Assembly (NCBI RefSeq): GCF_900130025.1
Contig: NZ_FQXR01000011.1
Span: 24,865-88,864, forward strand
DNA: 64,000 nucleotides
Direction: 5' to 3'
From: Sporanaerobacter acetigenes DSM 13106
GTDB taxonomy: Bacteria; Bacillota; Clostridia; Tissierellales; Sporanaerobacteraceae
Both the position numbers and the translations under genes were made by a program. Below, piece after piece: positions 27,541-39,690 of the stretch. Position 1 is the first letter of the stretch. Each line of letters opens with the position of its first letter. Under the pieces are notes generated by a model. It was not told the origin of the DNA and did not search any database. It worked only from the letters and a program-made list of their open reading frames with translations.

Positions 27541-29595
27541 ATGAAACTAATCATTACAGAAAAACCATCCGTAGCCATGTCTATTGCCAAGGTATTAGGC
27601 GTTCATGGTAGAAAGGATGGCTATATTGAAAGTAAGGAATATATTATTAGTTGGTGTGTGGGGCATCTAGTAGGACTTGCCCAAGCTGATAAATACAATG
27701 AAAAATATAAAAAGTGGAGGTATGAAGATTTACCAATTATTCCATCCAAATTTCAGTATGATCTATTTGTCAAAACAAAAAAGCAATATGAAATCCTCAA
27801 TAAATTATTAAACCGTTCTGATGTACTAGAAGTTATCAATGCCTGTGATTCAGGAAGGGAAGGGGAATTAATCTTTAGATTAGTATATTACCATTCAAAA
27901 TGTCAAAAGCCTATGAAAAGATTATGGATTAGTTCCATGGAAGATAGTGCTATAGAAGATGGTTTTAAGAATTTAAAAGATGGAAAAGAATTTAATAATC
28001 TATATAAATCTGCATTAGCAAGGAGTCAGGCAGACTGGATAGTAGGAATTAATGCAACAAGATTATTTACAGTCCTATACAATCAACTGCTAAGTGTAGG
28101 AAGAGTTCAAACACCTACCTTAGCCCTAATAGTAAATAGAGAGGAGGATATTCGAAGTTTTCGAAAAGAAAAATTCTATCATCTAGATCTATATTTAGAT
28201 GGATTTATGGCTAGTAGTGAAAGAATAAAGGAAAAAGATGAAGCTAATGAATTGAAAAATTTATGTATTGGGGAAATGGCCATTGCAAAGGATGTTAAAA
28301 AAGAAAAGAAAAATGTAAATCCACCTTTACCATTTGACCTAACCAGCTTACAAAGAGAAGCAAATAGATTGTTTGGATATACTGCAAAACAAACATTAGA
28401 TTATACCCAATCTTTATATGAAAAGAAGTGGGTTACTTATCCTAGGACTGATAGCAGATATCTAACTGATGATATGATGGAGTCTTTAGTTAATCTAATA
28501 AATGGTATCGACAGAGATAATTTAGTAGAAAATCCAAATTATAAAAGAATATTGGATAGTAAAAAGGTAACAGATCATCATGCCATAATTCCAACCATAC
28601 AATCCTTAAATATGAATATTGAGGACATTCCTAAAACTGAAAAGAATATATACAAGCTAATTTGCTTAAAATTGCTTGAAGCTGTAGCTGATACCTATGT
28701 AGAAGAAATAGTAAGAGTGTCATTATTGGTAGGAGATAAAATATTTACTGCAAAAGGTAAGAAAGTTGTAAATCTAGGATTTAAGGGTATAAAAAGTAGT
28801 TTTGATGAGAATTTCAATACCATGGAAAAGGAAAAAGATAATAGCATTTTACTTCCAGAAATAGAAGAAGGAATGGTATTTGAGATACAGAATAGTGAAA
28901 TTCGAGAAGGTTTTACCCAATCACCAAAGCATTTTACAGAAGACACTCTATTATCTGCAATGGAAAGAGCAGGTAATGAAGAATTAGATAAGGAATTAGA
29001 TGTAGAGAAAAAAGGTTTAGGTACACCTGCAACAAGAGCAGGGATTATTGAAAAATTAATCTCAGTGGGATATCTGGAGAGAAAAAAGAAGCAGTTATTA
29101 CCCACAGATAAGGGGGTAAGTCTAATTACAGTAATGCCTGATAATTTAAAATCACCTAAACTTACAGCTGAATGGGAAAATAAATTAACTGAGATTTCAT
29201 TAGGGAAAGGAAGTGATGAAGAATTTTTAAAGGGAATAGATGAAATGATTACAGATCTAGTCAAGACCTATTCCCATATTGCAGTAGAAAACAAAGAGAA
29301 ATTTCAATCAAATAGAGAAGTATTAGGGAGTTGCCCAAGGTGTAAGAGCTACATCTTTGAAGGAAAGAAGAATTTTTATTGTTCCAACAAAGAATGTGGC
29401 TTTTCTTTATTAAAAGAGGACAGATTCTTTACGGATAAAAGAAAGAAACTAACTAAAGAAATGGTAAAGACTTTATTGTCAAAAGGAGAAGTAATAGTAA
29501 AAGGATTGTATTCAAAAAAGACAGGAAAGACTTATAATGCCTATATTTCTATTGAAGATACAGGTAAGTATATTAATTATAAAATGAGGTTTTAA
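27541..29595 (+). CDS. topB: DNA topoisomerase III
   Basis: The 684-residue type IA topoisomerase has the Toprim domain (LIITEKPSVAMSIAKVLG and ACDSGREGELIFR), the LTSLQREANRLFGYTAKQTLD region, and catalytic Tyr300 in TYPRTDSRYL. A C-terminal zinc ribbon (CPRCKSYIFEGKKNFYCSNKEC) follows. Conjugative elements of this family carry their own TopB, presumably to resolve links during strand transfer. The ATG follows GAGG at short spacing. Confidence 0.93.
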   Translation: MKLIITEKPSVAMSIAKVLGVHGRKDGYIESKEYIISWCVGHLVGLAQADKYNEKYKKWRYEDLPIIPSKFQYDLFVKTKKQYEILNKLLNRSDVLEVINACDSGREGELIFRLVYYHSKCQKPMKRLWISSMEDSAIEDGFKNLKDGKEFNNLYKSALARSQADWIVGINATRLFTVLYNQLLSVGRVQTPTLALIVNREEDIRSFRKEKFYHLDLYLDGFMASSERIKEKDEANELKNLCIGEMAIAKDVKKEKKNVNPPLPFDLTSLQREANRLFGYTAKQTLDYTQSLYEKKWVTYPRTDSRYLTDDMMESLVNLINGIDRDNLVENPNYKRILDSKKVTDHHAIIPTIQSLNMNIEDIPKTEKNIYKLICLKLLEAVADTYVEEIVRVSLLVGDKIFTAKGKKVVNLGFKGIKSSFDENFNTMEKEKDNSILLPEIEEGMVFEIQNSEIREGFTQSPKHFTEDTLLSAMERAGNEELDKELDVEKKGLGTPATRAGIIEKLISVGYLERKKKQLLPTDKGVSLITVMPDNLKSPKLTAEWENKLTEISLGKGSDEEFLKGIDEMITDLVKTYSHIAVENKEKFQSNREVLGSCPRCKSYIFEGKKNFYCSNKECGFSLLKEDRFFTDKRKKLTKEMVKTLLSKGEVIVKGLYSKKTGKTYNAYISIEDTGKYINYKMRF

Positions 29596-29637
29596 AATTA
29601 TAACAAGGCTTAATTTAACAGTCAAAGGAGGTAAGCT

Positions 29638-32600
29638 ATGGCTAAAATTTATAATATACAAAACTTATTAATGGATAAGGCAAAGGAAATTGTAAATAGT
29701 AGTAATGATTGGTTTCAATTTATGAATTCAGCAACCTATACCTATAAATATCCATTTGAGGATCAGATTTTAATATATGCCCAAAGGCCAGATGCAAGGG
29801 CTTGTGCTACTATGGAATTTTGGAATAAGAGATTTCATAGATGGGTAAATAAAGGAGCTAAGGGAATTCCACTAATTGATTATAATTCTGGTGGATATCT
29901 TAAACTTAGATATGTATTTGATATTTCAGATACCCATACAACAAGATATACTGTACAGGATGTAAGTCTGTGGGAGTTTAATAAAGAAAAACATGGAGAA
30001 GCAATCTTAAATTTGGAAAATAGCTTTAATATCTCTAGCGATGATGCATTAGTAGAAAATTCAAATTTAGAATCAAGAATATATGAAATAGCTCAAAGAT
30101 TAACTAATCTAAGACTCCAAGATGTACTATATGATATTGAAAGCTATTGTAATGATTCCTTGATGGAAGAATTAGATGAATATAATACTAAAGTAATCAC
30201 GAGAGATATTTTATCAAAATCTGTAGCCTATATGACAATGAAAAGAATGGACTTAAATCCTATGGAATACTTTGAGGCAAATGATTTTATGGAGGTTATC
30301 AATTTTAACACCTTTGATATGATTAGTATTCTAGGAAATTATACTTCTCAAATGGTAGGGGAAATAATTACGGAACTTACTAGGGAAATAAATAAACTAG
30401 AATTGCAGAATAAAATAAGACAAGAAAATGTCCGAAATATATTGCCAAAAGATATAAGCTTAAGTTATAGTATGAGTGAAGGGAAAAGAAGCGTTAAAAT
30501 CGAAAATAGAGGTTCTGAAGGGGAAAGAATTGAAGGAGGTAAAGGCCATGGTAGAGATGAAAATGATAAATGGAGTTCAATACCAAGTGGAGGAAGGGAT
30601 TTACAATCCAGTAGTGAAGGAATCCAGTTTCGAAAAGATGGGAGGAACATACAGGATGGAAGGGGAATACCTAGTTCCCAACCTGGAATTGAAACAGGAG
30701 AGAGTAGCACTAGGCAAGTATGGAAGGATGAGGGAGAACTTCTTAAAGGAACACAAGAAGACCTATTACACAAGTCTAAAGATCCAAGGACAATTGATGA
30801 ATCACTTACAAGGAGTGGAGAAGGAAGCACAGAGGATATTGGAGATAGAGATTCCAAGATATCAAAAAACGTGGGGCGTAACAGAGGAATTGAAAGCTCA
30901 GGATCAGATGAAGTGGGTAGGGATGATGAACAATATAAAGGCATCAATAGAAGAGATAATTCAGAAGGAGATAATATTCTCCTAGGTAAGGATAATCAAT
31001 ATGAATTAAGCTTATTTCCAACAGAGGAAAAGCAAAAAGAGATTATAGAGAAGGCGGTGGAAGAGAAAACCACTGCTTTTTCTATTTCACAAAAGAATAT
31101 TGATGATGTATTAACTAAAGGTACAGGATTTCAACATGGAAAATATAGAGTTGTAGATTTTTTCAAGGGAAATCCAACAGAAAATCAAGTAATAGAATTT
31201 TTGAAAACTGAATATGGCATTGGAGGATGGTCAAATCCAGAACGTGGTGATTTTATAAGTAGTTCTAAACATGATGGAAAAGGGATTGAATTGATAAAGG
31301 GAAATATTTTAGAGCCTGATATAGCTATCCATTTATCCTGGGGAAAAGTTGCAAAAAGAATAAGAGAATTAATTGACATGGATAGATATCTAAACCAAAA
31401 AGAAAAGGAAGAATTAAAGGAGTACCATGAAGAAGTAAATGATAAAATTTCCAATGAAATTAGCCAAGAGTTATCAATAGAAGGATTTAATATAGAGGAT
31501 AATAAGGTTTTAAACTATGAATTAGGTGCAACGATTTATATAGGTGCAAATGAATATAGCTTAATTGCTTTTCAAGGAAATAATGTAGTACTTCGTGATG
31601 TTCAGTATCCACTACTGACTGAAACTATGTCCAAAGTGGAATTTGAAAGAAAGGCAAGAGAAAATCCATTGAATAATCATCTGTTTTCTAATATAGAATT
31701 AACAAAAATAGAACCTATAGAAATTGAAGGAATAGATGAAAACATCAACGGGATTACAAGACTAACTCCCTATCAAGCTTCCCAACTTATTAATGGTAGA
31801 TTACCAGAAGAATATGCGAATGAAAGTGGAAAATACTTTACTTTGGATGGGGATAAATGGGTTGGACTTGATTATTCAGAAAGTGAAGGATTTGTAGAAG
31901 AATTTGATAGTAAAGAAGAGTGTTTAAGATGGTTAGAAGGTGAGCCAGAAAGAATTTATGAGGGCATGAATATAGAAATAGGAGAACGTTCATATATCAT
32001 TGATGAAATCAAGGATGATAGTGTTTCTCTTCGTGATATCACTTTTAGCGAAAATATTGGATTTCCAATCTTTCGTAATGAGAATAAAAACTTTATCTTA
32101 AGTGTTCTAGATGAAAATGAAAACATTAAATCTATAGAAGATAAGGATATGCCATTGCAGGAGAAGGTCAATTTTAAGATTACTAATGATGAATTAGGAA
32201 TTGCAGGAGCTAAGACCAAGTTTCAATGGAATATAGAAGCTATTAAGACTCTAAAAAAGATAGAGGCAAAAAATAGATTAGCAACACCGGAGGAACAAGA
32301 GATATTATCTAGATATGTAGGTTGGGGAGGACTTTCACAGGCCTTTGATATAGATAATAAATCTTGGACAAAAGAGTATCTCAGCTTAAAAGGTTTATTA
32401 ACAAGGTCAGAATATGCAAGTGCTAGGGAATCCACCCTAAATGCTCACTATACTTCACCTATTATTATTAAAGCAATGTATAAGGCTATGGGAAATATGG
32501 GTTTTAAAACTGGAAATATTTTAGAACCTAGTTGTGGTATTGGAAACTTTTTTGGATTATTACCTGAAAGTATGAATAATAGCAGACTTTATGGTGTTGA

Positions 32601-35600
32601 ATTAGATGATTTAACTGGGAGAATAGCAAAGCAACTTTATCAGAGTAGTAATATTACTATTGGTGGATATGAGAATACAAATCTACCCGATTCTTTTTTT
32701 GATATGGCAATAGGAAATGTCCCCTTTGGTCAATACAAGGTGGCAGATAAGAGATATGATAAAAATAATTTTTTAATTCATGATTATTTCTTTGCTAAAA
32801 CCATAGATAAGGTACGGCCAGGTGGAATCATAGCTTTTATTACATCAAAAGGGACAATGGATAAGGAAGGAGAACAGGTAAGAAGATATATTGCACAGAG
32901 GGCAGAGCTTCTTGGTGTTATTCGCCTGCCCAATAATGCTTTTAAAGGAAATGCAGGGACAGAAGTAACATCTGATATCATATTTCTTCAAAAAAGAGAC
33001 CGTATTATTGATTTAGAACCAGATTGGGTTCACATAGGTGAAGATAAAAATGGAATTCGTATGAATCAATATTTTATCAATAATCCAGAAATGGTATTGG
33101 GTGAAATGATTATGGAAACTACCCAATATGGATTAGATAGTGCTTGTAAGCCAATGGAAGGAGCAAATTTAGAAGAACGGCTTAATGAAGCAATTAAATA
33201 TATTCAAGGCCATTTTGAGGAAATAGAAATATCAGAGGAAGTATTAATAGACGAAGGTGCAATTATACCAGCAGATCCTAATGTACGAAACTTTAGTTTT
33301 ACAATAGCTGATGGAGAAGTATATTTCAGGGAAAATTCACAAATGATTCGTCAAGATTTAAAGGAAACAGAGTTAGATAGACTAAAGGGAATGGTGGGGC
33401 TTAGGGATATAACTAGAAGACTTATTGAATCTCAAGCTGAAGATTATGGAGATACAGAAATTAAATCAATTCAATTAGAATTAAATCAACAATATGATAG
33501 TTTTGTTAAAAAGTTTGGAAGACTTAATTCAAAGGAAAATGCAAAGATTTTTGATGAAGATTCTTCCTATGCATTACTTTGTTCCCTTGAAATCATAGGC
33601 AATAATCAAGAGTTTCAACGTAAGGCAGATATATTTACAAAAAGAACCATAAGAAAGCATGTAGTAGTTACAGAAGTAGATACACCAAGTGAAGCCCTAG
33701 CCCTATCTATTAGTGAAAAGGCAAAAGTAGATTTAGATTATATGGAAGAACTAACAGGATTATCTAAACAAGATATTGTAAAGGATTTAGAGGGGATTAT
33801 ATTTAGAAATCCTGATAAATCTATAGGTCTAGACATAGAAAAAGGAGTATATGAAACAGCTGATGAATATCTCTCAGGAAATGTTCGTGAAAAACTAGCT
33901 TCTATTGAAAGGATAAGTAGTTTAGGAGATGAATTTGCCAAATACTACGAGATAAATAGAAAAGCCTTAATAGAAGCCCAACCCAAGGATTTAACCGCAA
34001 GTGAAATCACAGTACGCCTTGGAGCAACTTGGATACCAACTAAAGATATAGAAAAATTTATGTTTGAAACCTTTGAAACACCAGGATATAACAAATGGGA
34101 TATTAATGTCCGTTTTTCTCCCTATACTGCAAATTGGAATATAGAAGGTAAATCAATAGACAAGGATAATGTACGGGCCAATATGACCTATGGAACTAAG
34201 AGAATGAACGCTTATAGGATATTAGAGGAAACATTAAATTTAAAAGATGTACGGGTACTGGATAAGATAACAGATTCTGATGGGGTGGAAAGAACTGTTA
34301 TCAATAAAAAAGAAACCATGTTAGCACAGCAGAAACAGGAAGCTATTAAACAAGCCTTTGTAGATTGGGTTTGGAAAGAGCCTTCAAGAAGAGATAGATT
34401 AACTAAATTATATAATGAAAAATTTAATTCAATTAGACCTAGAGAATATGATGGAAGTCATTTGGTTTTCCCAGGAATGAATCCAAATATAGAACTAAGG
34501 GAGCATCAAAGGAATGCCATAGCTCACACATTATATGGCGGCAATACACTATTGGCCCATTGTGTAGGTGCAGGTAAAACCTTTGAAATGGTAGCTTCTG
34601 CAATGGAAAGTAAAAGATTAGGACTTTGCCATAAATCATTATTTGTAGTGCCTAATCATTTAACTGAACAGTGGGGAAATGAATTTATGCAACTTTACCC
34701 ATCAGCCAATATTCTTGTAGCAACTAAAAAGGATTTTGAACCCAAAAATAGAAAGAAATTTTGTGGGCGTATTGCAACAGGAGATTATGATGCAGTTATC
34801 ATTGGTCATAGCCAATTTGAAAGAATTCCAATGTCAATGGAAAGACAGAAACTTGAGATGGAAAGACAAATTAATGAAATAACTGATGGAATAGCAGAAT
34901 TAAAAGAAAATAGGGGGGATAAATTTTCTATAAAGCAATTAGAAAAGACAAAGAAATCCCTTAAAGTTAAACTTCAAAAGTTAAATGATCAAAGTAGGAA
35001 AGACGATGTAGTTAATTTTGAAGAATTAGGTATAGATAGACTATTTGTAGATGAGGCCCATAGTTACAAAAATCTTTTTCTATACACTAAAATGAGGAAT
35101 GTTGCAGGTATAGGACAGAGTGAAGCCCAGAAATCTAGTGATATGTTTATGAAGTGTCGATATATGGATGAAATAACAGGTGGTAAAGGAGTTATATTTG
35201 CAACAGGTACACCAATTTCTAATAGTATGACAGAGCTATATACTATGCAAAGATATTTACAATTCAATACATTAAAAGAACAAGGACTACACCATTTTGA
35301 TGCCTGGGCAAGCACCTTTGGAGAAACAGTAACAGCCATTGAATTAGCTCCTGAAGGCACAGGATATAGACCGAAAACTAGATTTGCAAAGTTCTATAAT
35401 CTTCCCGAGTTAATGTCTATGTTTAAAGAGGTAGCAGATATAAAAACTGCTGATATGTTAAATCTACCTGTGCCAGAGGCGGGATTTTCAACAATTGTAG
35501 TAGAACCTAGTGAACATCAAAAAGAGATGGTAGCAAGCTTATCAGAAAGGGCAGAGATTGTAAGGGCAAGAGGGGTAGACCCAAGCATAGATAATATGCT

Positions 35601-37482
35601 TAAAATAACCAATGATGGCAGGAAATTAGCCTTAGATCAAAGATTAATAAATGAAAACCTTCCGCCAGATGATAATGGGAAAGTGGCTATATGTGCAGAT
35701 AAAGTATTTAAAATTTGGGAAGATACGAAGGATAAATCACTAGCTCAGCTTATATTCTGTGATATGTCTACACCAAAAGGAGATGGAAGCTTTAATGTAT
35801 ATGATGATATAAAAAACAAGTTGATAGATAAGGGGGTTCCAAGAGAAGAGATTGCATTTATACATGATGCAAAGAATGAGAAACAAAAGGATGAACTATT
35901 TACCAAAGTAAGAAGTGGAGAAATAAGGGTACTAGTAGGATCTACACAAAAAATGGGCTCAGGTACCAATGCCCAAAACAAGTTGATAGCCTTACATGAT
36001 TTGGATTGTCCTTGGAAACCAGCAGATTTGGAACAACGTATGGGGAGAATAGTAAGGCAGGGAAATGAAAATGAAAAGGTTCAAATATTTCGCTATGTAA
36101 CAGAGAATTCTTTTGATGCCTATTTATTTCAATTAGTAGAGAATAAACAGAAGTTTATTAGCCAAATAATGACTTCAAAATCCCCAGTAAGGTCAGCTGA
36201 AGATGTAGATGAATCAGCCTTATCTTATGCAGAAATAAAAGCATTGGCAACAGGAAATCCATTAATTAAAGAGAAGATGGACTTGGATGTCCAGGTATCA
36301 AAATTAAAGATGTTAAATGCCAGTTATTTAAGCGAGAAATACACCTTAGAGGATAATATATTAAAATTATATCCAAGCAAAATAAAAGTGCTTTCAGGAC
36401 GAATAGAAGGATATGAAAAAGATATAGCTCATCTTAAAGGAAACACAATATCAAGTCATAAGGACAGAAAAAAATTTACACCTATGAAAATAGGAGAACA
36501 ACTTTATATGGAAAAAGAAGATGCAGGAAAGGCATTGTTGGAAGTCTGTAAAACATTAAAAAGTAGTGAGCCAAAAGTAATTGGGTCCTATAGGGGATTC
36601 AAGATGGAATTGAGCTTTGATAGTTTTTCACATGAATTTAAATTAGCCTTAAAAAACTCACTAAATCACTCCACAACCCTTGGAAGTGATGTCCATGGAA
36701 ATATTATAAGAATAGATAATCTATTAGATGGAATGAAAGATAAATTAGAAGATACTAAGGAACAACTTTCCAATGTTCAAATACAGCTACAAAATGCAAA
36801 AAGTGAACTATCAAAGCCCTTTGCCTATGAACAAGAACTAAAAGAAAAACAAACTAGACTTGCAGAATTAGATTCTATATTAAATATTGAAGAAAAAGAA
36901 GGCAATAGGGATAAAGAAATCATGGCTTCAGAACTTGACATTGCAAAGGAATTGATAATGGAATTTATTGCGGAAGAATATGATGAAGAACTTAGGCCAT
37001 TTGATTACACTGATCTAGAACATATAGGTATAGCATGTACTACAACAGAGGATGGTAAGCATGAAATTCAGGCAGAGATAAATCTAAAAAATTATAGTGT
37101 AGATAGATATATTGATGGACAATTAGTTAATAGTGAAAAATATCAGAGTTTACATGATTTTGTAGAATACGAACTTCGCTTTTTAGACTTCTCTAATCTT
37201 GTCTATATTGAAGAAGATATGGAAAAATTCATTGATCCATTGGACTTAGATAAGGATAATGATGGTGTTATAGACCATTATGACGCTGATGAGAGGGATT
37301 CTAATGTATCAACCTATGGGGAACTAGATGAAAGGGAGAATAAAAGGGCAGACAGTGAAAACACACAAGAATCCAATGCGGAAAGGAAATCCTTATTAGA
37401 AGATTTAAAAGCCAAAAAAGAAGTAATAGCTAATAAAAACGGGAATTGCATTGGCAGGGGCATTGCAAAAATAGAATTATAG
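29638..37482 (+). CDS. Giant DNA methylase-helicase (LtrC/DarB-like)
   Basis: This 2,614-residue protein starts with the conserved block [28 protein letters not shown] low-complexity Ser/Gly/Arg region follows (about 285-450), then accessory domains, an N6-methyltransferase core ([19 protein letters not shown] and [11 protein letters not shown]), and a Snf2-like helicase ([32 protein letters not shown]). The C-terminus carries an acidic DxDxDxDG motif and coiled coil. In phage P1 the related DarB travels with DNA and protects it from restriction; a similar antirestriction role in conjugation is plausible. AAAGGAGG precedes the ATG. Confidence 0.85.
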   Translation: MAKIYNIQNLLMDKAKEIVNSSNDWFQFMNSATYTYKYPFEDQILIYAQRPDARACATMEFWNKRFHRWVNKGAKGIPLIDYNSGGYLKLRYVFDISDTHTTRYTVQDVSLWEFNKEKHGEAILNLENSFNISSDDALVENSNLESRIYEIAQRLTNLRLQDVLYDIESYCNDSLMEELDEYNTKVITRDILSKSVAYMTMKRMDLNPMEYFEANDFMEVINFNTFDMISILGNYTSQMVGEIITELTREINKLELQNKIRQENVRNILPKDISLSYSMSEGKRSVKIENRGSEGERIEGGKGHGRDENDKWSSIPSGGRDLQSSSEGIQFRKDGRNIQDGRGIPSSQPGIETGESSTRQVWKDEGELLKGTQEDLLHKSKDPRTIDESLTRSGEGSTEDIGDRDSKISKNVGRNRGIESSGSDEVGRDDEQYKGINRRDNSEGDNILLGKDNQYELSLFPTEEKQKEIIEKAVEEKTTAFSISQKNIDDVLTKGTGFQHGKYRVVDFFKGNPTENQVIEFLKTEYGIGGWSNPERGDFISSSKHDGKGIELIKGNILEPDIAIHLSWGKVAKRIRELIDMDRYLNQKEKEELKEYHEEVNDKISNEISQELSIEGFNIEDNKVLNYELGATIYIGANEYSLIAFQGNNVVLRDVQYPLLTETMSKVEFERKARENPLNNHLFSNIELTKIEPIEIEGIDENINGITRLTPYQASQLINGRLPEEYANESGKYFTLDGDKWVGLDYSESEGFVEEFDSKEECLRWLEGEPERIYEGMNIEIGERSYIIDEIKDDSVSLRDITFSENIGFPIFRNENKNFILSVLDENENIKSIEDKDMPLQEKVNFKITNDELGIAGAKTKFQWNIEAIKTLKKIEAKNRLATPEEQEILSRYVGWGGLSQAFDIDNKSWTKEYLSLKGLLTRSEYASARESTLNAHYTSPIIIKAMYKAMGNMGFKTGNILEPSCGIGNFFGLLPESMNNSRLYGVELDDLTGRIAKQLYQSSNITIGGYENTNLPDSFFDMAIGNVPFGQYKVADKRYDKNNFLIHDYFFAKTIDKVRPGGIIAFITSKGTMDKEGEQVRRYIAQRAELLGVIRLPNNAFKGNAGTEVTSDIIFLQKRDRIIDLEPDWVHIGEDKNGIRMNQYFINNPEMVLGEMIMETTQYGLDSACKPMEGANLEERLNEAIKYIQGHFEEIEISEEVLIDEGAIIPADPNVRNFSFTIADGEVYFRENSQMIRQDLKETELDRLKGMVGLRDITRRLIESQAEDYGDTEIKSIQLELNQQYDSFVKKFGRLNSKENAKIFDEDSSYALLCSLEIIGNNQEFQRKADIFTKRTIRKHVVVTEVDTPSEALALSISEKAKVDLDYMEELTGLSKQDIVKDLEGIIFRNPDKSIGLDIEKGVYETADEYLSGNVREKLASIERISSLGDEFAKYYEINRKALIEAQPKDLTASEITVRLGATWIPTKDIEKFMFETFETPGYNKWDINVRFSPYTANWNIEGKSIDKDNVRANMTYGTKRMNAYRILEETLNLKDVRVLDKITDSDGVERTVINKKETMLAQQKQEAIKQAFVDWVWKEPSRRDRLTKLYNEKFNSIRPREYDGSHLVFPGMNPNIELREHQRNAIAHTLYGGNTLLAHCVGAGKTFEMVASAMESKRLGLCHKSLFVVPNHLTEQWGNEFMQLYPSANILVATKKDFEPKNRKKFCGRIATGDYDAVIIGHSQFERIPMSMERQKLEMERQINEITDGIAELKENRGDKFSIKQLEKTKKSLKVKLQKLNDQSRKDDVVNFEELGIDRLFVDEAHSYKNLFLYTKMRNVAGIGQSEAQKSSDMFMKCRYMDEITGGKGVIFATGTPISNSMTELYTMQRYLQFNTLKEQGLHHFDAWASTFGETVTAIELAPEGTGYRPKTRFAKFYNLPELMSMFKEVADIKTADMLNLPVPEAGFSTIVVEPSEHQKEMVASLSERAEIVRARGVDPSIDNMLKITNDGRKLALDQRLINENLPPDDNGKVAICADKVFKIWEDTKDKSLAQLIFCDMSTPKGDGSFNVYDDIKNKLIDKGVPREEIAFIHDAKNEKQKDELFTKVRSGEIRVLVGSTQKMGSGTNAQNKLIALHDLDCPWKPADLEQRMGRIVRQGNENEKVQIFRYVTENSFDAYLFQLVENKQKFISQIMTSKSPVRSAEDVDESALSYAEIKALATGNPLIKEKMDLDVQVSKLKMLNASYLSEKYTLEDNILKLYPSKIKVLSGRIEGYEKDIAHLKGNTISSHKDRKKFTPMKIGEQLYMEKEDAGKALLEVCKTLKSSEPKVIGSYRGFKMELSFDSFSHEFKLALKNSLNHSTTLGSDVHGNIIRIDNLLDGMKDKLEDTKEQLSNVQIQLQNAKSELSKPFAYEQELKEKQTRLAELDSILNIEEKEGNRDKEIMASELDIAKELIMEFIAEEYDEELRPFDYTDLEHIGIACTTTEDGKHEIQAEINLKNYSVDRYIDGQLVNSEKYQSLHDFVEYELRFLDFSNLVYIEEDMEKFIDPLDLDKDNDGVIDHYDADERDSNVSTYGELDERENKRADSENTQESNAERKSLLEDLKAKKEVIANKNGNCIGRGIAKIEL

Positions 37483-37492
37483 GAGGGAAATT

Positions 37493-37666
37493 ATGAGTAA
37501 GGAATCAAAAGCAAATGATTTATTAAATTATTTCAATGTGGGAAATCATCAAGAACTCATGGAGTACATTAGGGATAATCCAGATGATATTAAGGTAATT
37601 GAATTAAAAGAGTTACTAACACTATTTGACATTGACTTTGATAGTGAGGTGGATAAGGATGAATAG
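37493..37666 (+). CDS. Small acidic protein between methylase-helicase and RadC-like genes
   Basis: ATG 37493 follows AGGAGGG at good spacing and opens a 57-codon frame (MSKESKANDLLNYFNVGNHQ... ending SEVDKDE). Its last codons overlap the ATG of the next gene at 37659 by eight bases, the tight packing expected of a real operon gene. It is acidic and helical with no recognised family. Confidence 0.7.
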   Translation: MSKESKANDLLNYFNVGNHQELMEYIRDNPDDIKVIELKELLTLFDIDFDSEVDKDE

Positions 37667-39308
37667 TCTATATGAACAATTTAATTGTAGGACAAAGGAA
37701 GAGCTATATGAAAAGGTTAAAAATGAAGATTTACAAGTAAAACCTTTATTAGATTTCATAGAATTTGCTAAGGCAGATATTAGGAATAAAAACAAAGCAA
37801 TTAAAAGTCCCGATATATTTGTAGACTATGTAAAATCTACTACAATGCCTACAAAGGATACAGGGACTATTATTTTTGTAGATACTAAAAACCAACCAGT
37901 GTTTCTGAAAAGGACAAGACTTAGCAGAAAAAATGATATTAAAGAGACCTTAAAAGAAGGGCTAATAGCTGGTGGAACTAGAGCTTTCATAGCATTTAGT
38001 GAAGATACTCCTAACAATAGAATTTCTCAGCTACAGTCTACATTTGAAAACATAGGAATAAAAATAATAGATTCGCTTGGATATAATAAAGATAAGGATG
38101 TTTTTATCTCAACTTCTATTGGATGTTCTTTTTATGCTTCTAATTCATATGAGATAATCAATGATGGAAATGATGAATATTTAAAGGATGATTTTAGTTT
38201 TAAAGAAGAATATACGGATTTCTCAAGCTACTTTGCTAAGAATGAAATTATAGGATTAAATATAATTGATGAAATTGATAGCATTAAAGAAAAATTAAAA
38301 ATAGGTTTCCAACACTACCATCAAGAAGTATTTGGGATTATTGCCTATGATAATGATGAAAAAGTTATATTAGCAGAGGAATTATTTAAGGGTGGTACAG
38401 ATTCCTCTATTGTAGATCTTAAGGTAATAGCAAAAAACCTACTCAGATTAGATGATTTAAAAGGTGTGGCAATATTTCATAACCATCCAAGCGGAAATCC
38501 AACTCCTAGTATGGAGGATATATCAATGACAGATAAGGTTGCACAGATGTGTGAGGCCTTAGGGGTAGAGTTTCTGGACCATTATATAGTGGGAAAGGAA
38601 AGAATTTTATCTTTTAGCAAAGAAGTAAATAAATTTCAGAGTAAAAATTTTAGATATCAAGATATGGTTAAAAGCATGAAGAATGTTAGTGAGAAAGGCA
38701 TAGACTACGATAATAATAGAGGAATAATGGATATTAAGAGAGGGGATGTCGTCAAGACATCCCTTTCTGATGCCACCATTGTACTAGAGGTAAAAGGAGA
38801 GGATGCACTATTATTTGACGGTAGACAATATATAGAAGCCCATGGAATACAAAGAGATGTCGAAAAGGTATTTTGGAATCAAGGACATTATTACGATACA
38901 ATACCTAATGAAATATTCACTGAAAATAGAAAGGGTTATGAAGATATAAAGGATACCATTAATGATATTATAAATAGTAACTATCAGGACTTTGTAAAGA
39001 CTCTGATTTCAATAGAAAAAGGAATTGTAGATGAATCAATTGTAGATGAGGTGTATAATAGATTTATGGACAATGATGGCATAAATCTTATTAATGATTA
39101 TTTTGATGATGTGCTGTATGATTTGGAGCATGAGAATACTGTTGGGGAGCTCATTGATACTAATATTGTAGTAGAAAAACCTATAATAAAAGAAAAGATA
39201 GGCAAATTAGAAAGAGCATCTCTATTAAATGAATTAAAAGCTAATGTCAAGTTATCAAATGAACATAAGAATGAGAAAGGCTTTAAAAAAGATGGAGTAG
39301 AATTATAG
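37659..39308 (+). CDS. RadC/JAB-domain protein with long flanking regions
   Basis: ATG 37659 gives 549 residues. The middle carries a JAB/MPN metalloprotease-like RadC domain: H274 and H276 in HNHPSGNPTPS and D287 downstream (HxH-x10-D). The N-terminal 200 residues and the C-terminal region (RGDVVKTSLSDATIVLEVKGED and an EALHG-like segment) are ICE-specific. RadC-like proteins recur in mobile elements and antirestriction loci; the biochemical role is unsettled. The C-terminus (LERASLLNELKANVK) resembles that of the preceding giant protein. A terminator follows. Confidence 0.8.
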   Translation: MNSLYEQFNCRTKEELYEKVKNEDLQVKPLLDFIEFAKADIRNKNKAIKSPDIFVDYVKSTTMPTKDTGTIIFVDTKNQPVFLKRTRLSRKNDIKETLKEGLIAGGTRAFIAFSEDTPNNRISQLQSTFENIGIKIIDSLGYNKDKDVFISTSIGCSFYASNSYEIINDGNDEYLKDDFSFKEEYTDFSSYFAKNEIIGLNIIDEIDSIKEKLKIGFQHYHQEVFGIIAYDNDEKVILAEELFKGGTDSSIVDLKVIAKNLLRLDDLKGVAIFHNHPSGNPTPSMEDISMTDKVAQMCEALGVEFLDHYIVGKERILSFSKEVNKFQSKNFRYQDMVKSMKNVSEKGIDYDNNRGIMDIKRGDVVKTSLSDATIVLEVKGEDALLFDGRQYIEAHGIQRDVEKVFWNQGHYYDTIPNEIFTENRKGYEDIKDTINDIINSNYQDFVKTLISIEKGIVDESIVDEVYNRFMDNDGINLINDYFDDVLYDLEHENTVGELIDTNIVVEKPIIKEKIGKLERASLLNELKANVKLSNEHKNEKGFKKDGVEL

Positions 39309-39313
39309 AATAT

Positions 39314-39357
39314 ACCCCATGGTAGGACTGATAGGTCTTATCATGGGGTCTTTTTTT
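39314..39357 (+). terminator. Strong terminator closing the conjugation operon
   Basis: ACCCCATG (39314-39321) pairs with CATGGGGT (39342-39349), with an internal hairpin between, followed by CTTTTTTT. Confidence 0.88.
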
Positions 39358-39360
39358 ATG

Positions 39361-39418
39361 TGGATAAGCTAGGAAAGATATGGTATAATTAAAAACATAA
39401 AATAAGTACGTATATACA
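39361..39418 (+). promoter_or_regulatory. Promoter and possible operator for the XRE-type III restriction operon
   Basis: An extended -10 TGGTATAAT (TATAAT 39384-39389) lies 17 bases after a weak -35 (TGGATA, 39361-39366). GTATATAC (39411-39418) downstream is a perfect palindrome near the transcript start and could be the binding site of the XRE regulator encoded next. Confidence 0.5.
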
Positions 39419-39471
39419 TATTAAAGGTATGGATATATTAATTTTAATATAATATTAAGTGGAGGTTAATA

Positions 39472-39690
39472 ATGGGATTTAGTTATAATAAGCTATGGAA
39501 ATTGCTAATAGACAATGATATGAATAAGACAGATTTAAAAAAGGCAATATCAACCACACCTTCTACAATGTCTAGACTTAGCAAAAATGAGCATGTAAGT
39601 ATGGATATTCTTGGAAGGATATGTGAGTATTTCAATTGTGATATTGGTGATATTGTTGAATATGTATTTGAAAGGAAGGATAAGAAATGA
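39472..39690 (+). CDS. XRE family HTH regulator of the type III restriction operon
   Basis: The 72-residue protein is a lone helix-turn-helix (YNKLWKLLIDNDMNKTDLKKAISTTPSTMSRLSKNEHVSMDILGRICEYFNCDIGDIV), of the short YozG/Cro-like kind. It overlaps mod by four bases (ATGA). Such small regulators act as controller proteins that delay nuclease expression after entry into a new cell; this role is inferred from position. GGAGG precedes the ATG. Confidence 0.87.
   Translation: MGFSYNKLWKLLIDNDMNKTDLKKAISTTPSTMSRLSKNEHVSMDILGRICEYFNCDIGDIVEYVFERKDKK

Noticed and set aside
28695..29264. A 189-codon frame on the minus strand of topB.
   Set aside because: It is antisense to conserved topoisomerase sequence and rich in Ser/Pro/Leu as expected from a shadow frame.
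30465..30985. Long open frames on both strands inside the methylase-helicase.
   Set aside because: They lie in a low-complexity part of a well-supported 2,614-codon frame and have no protein-like motifs or ribosome sites.
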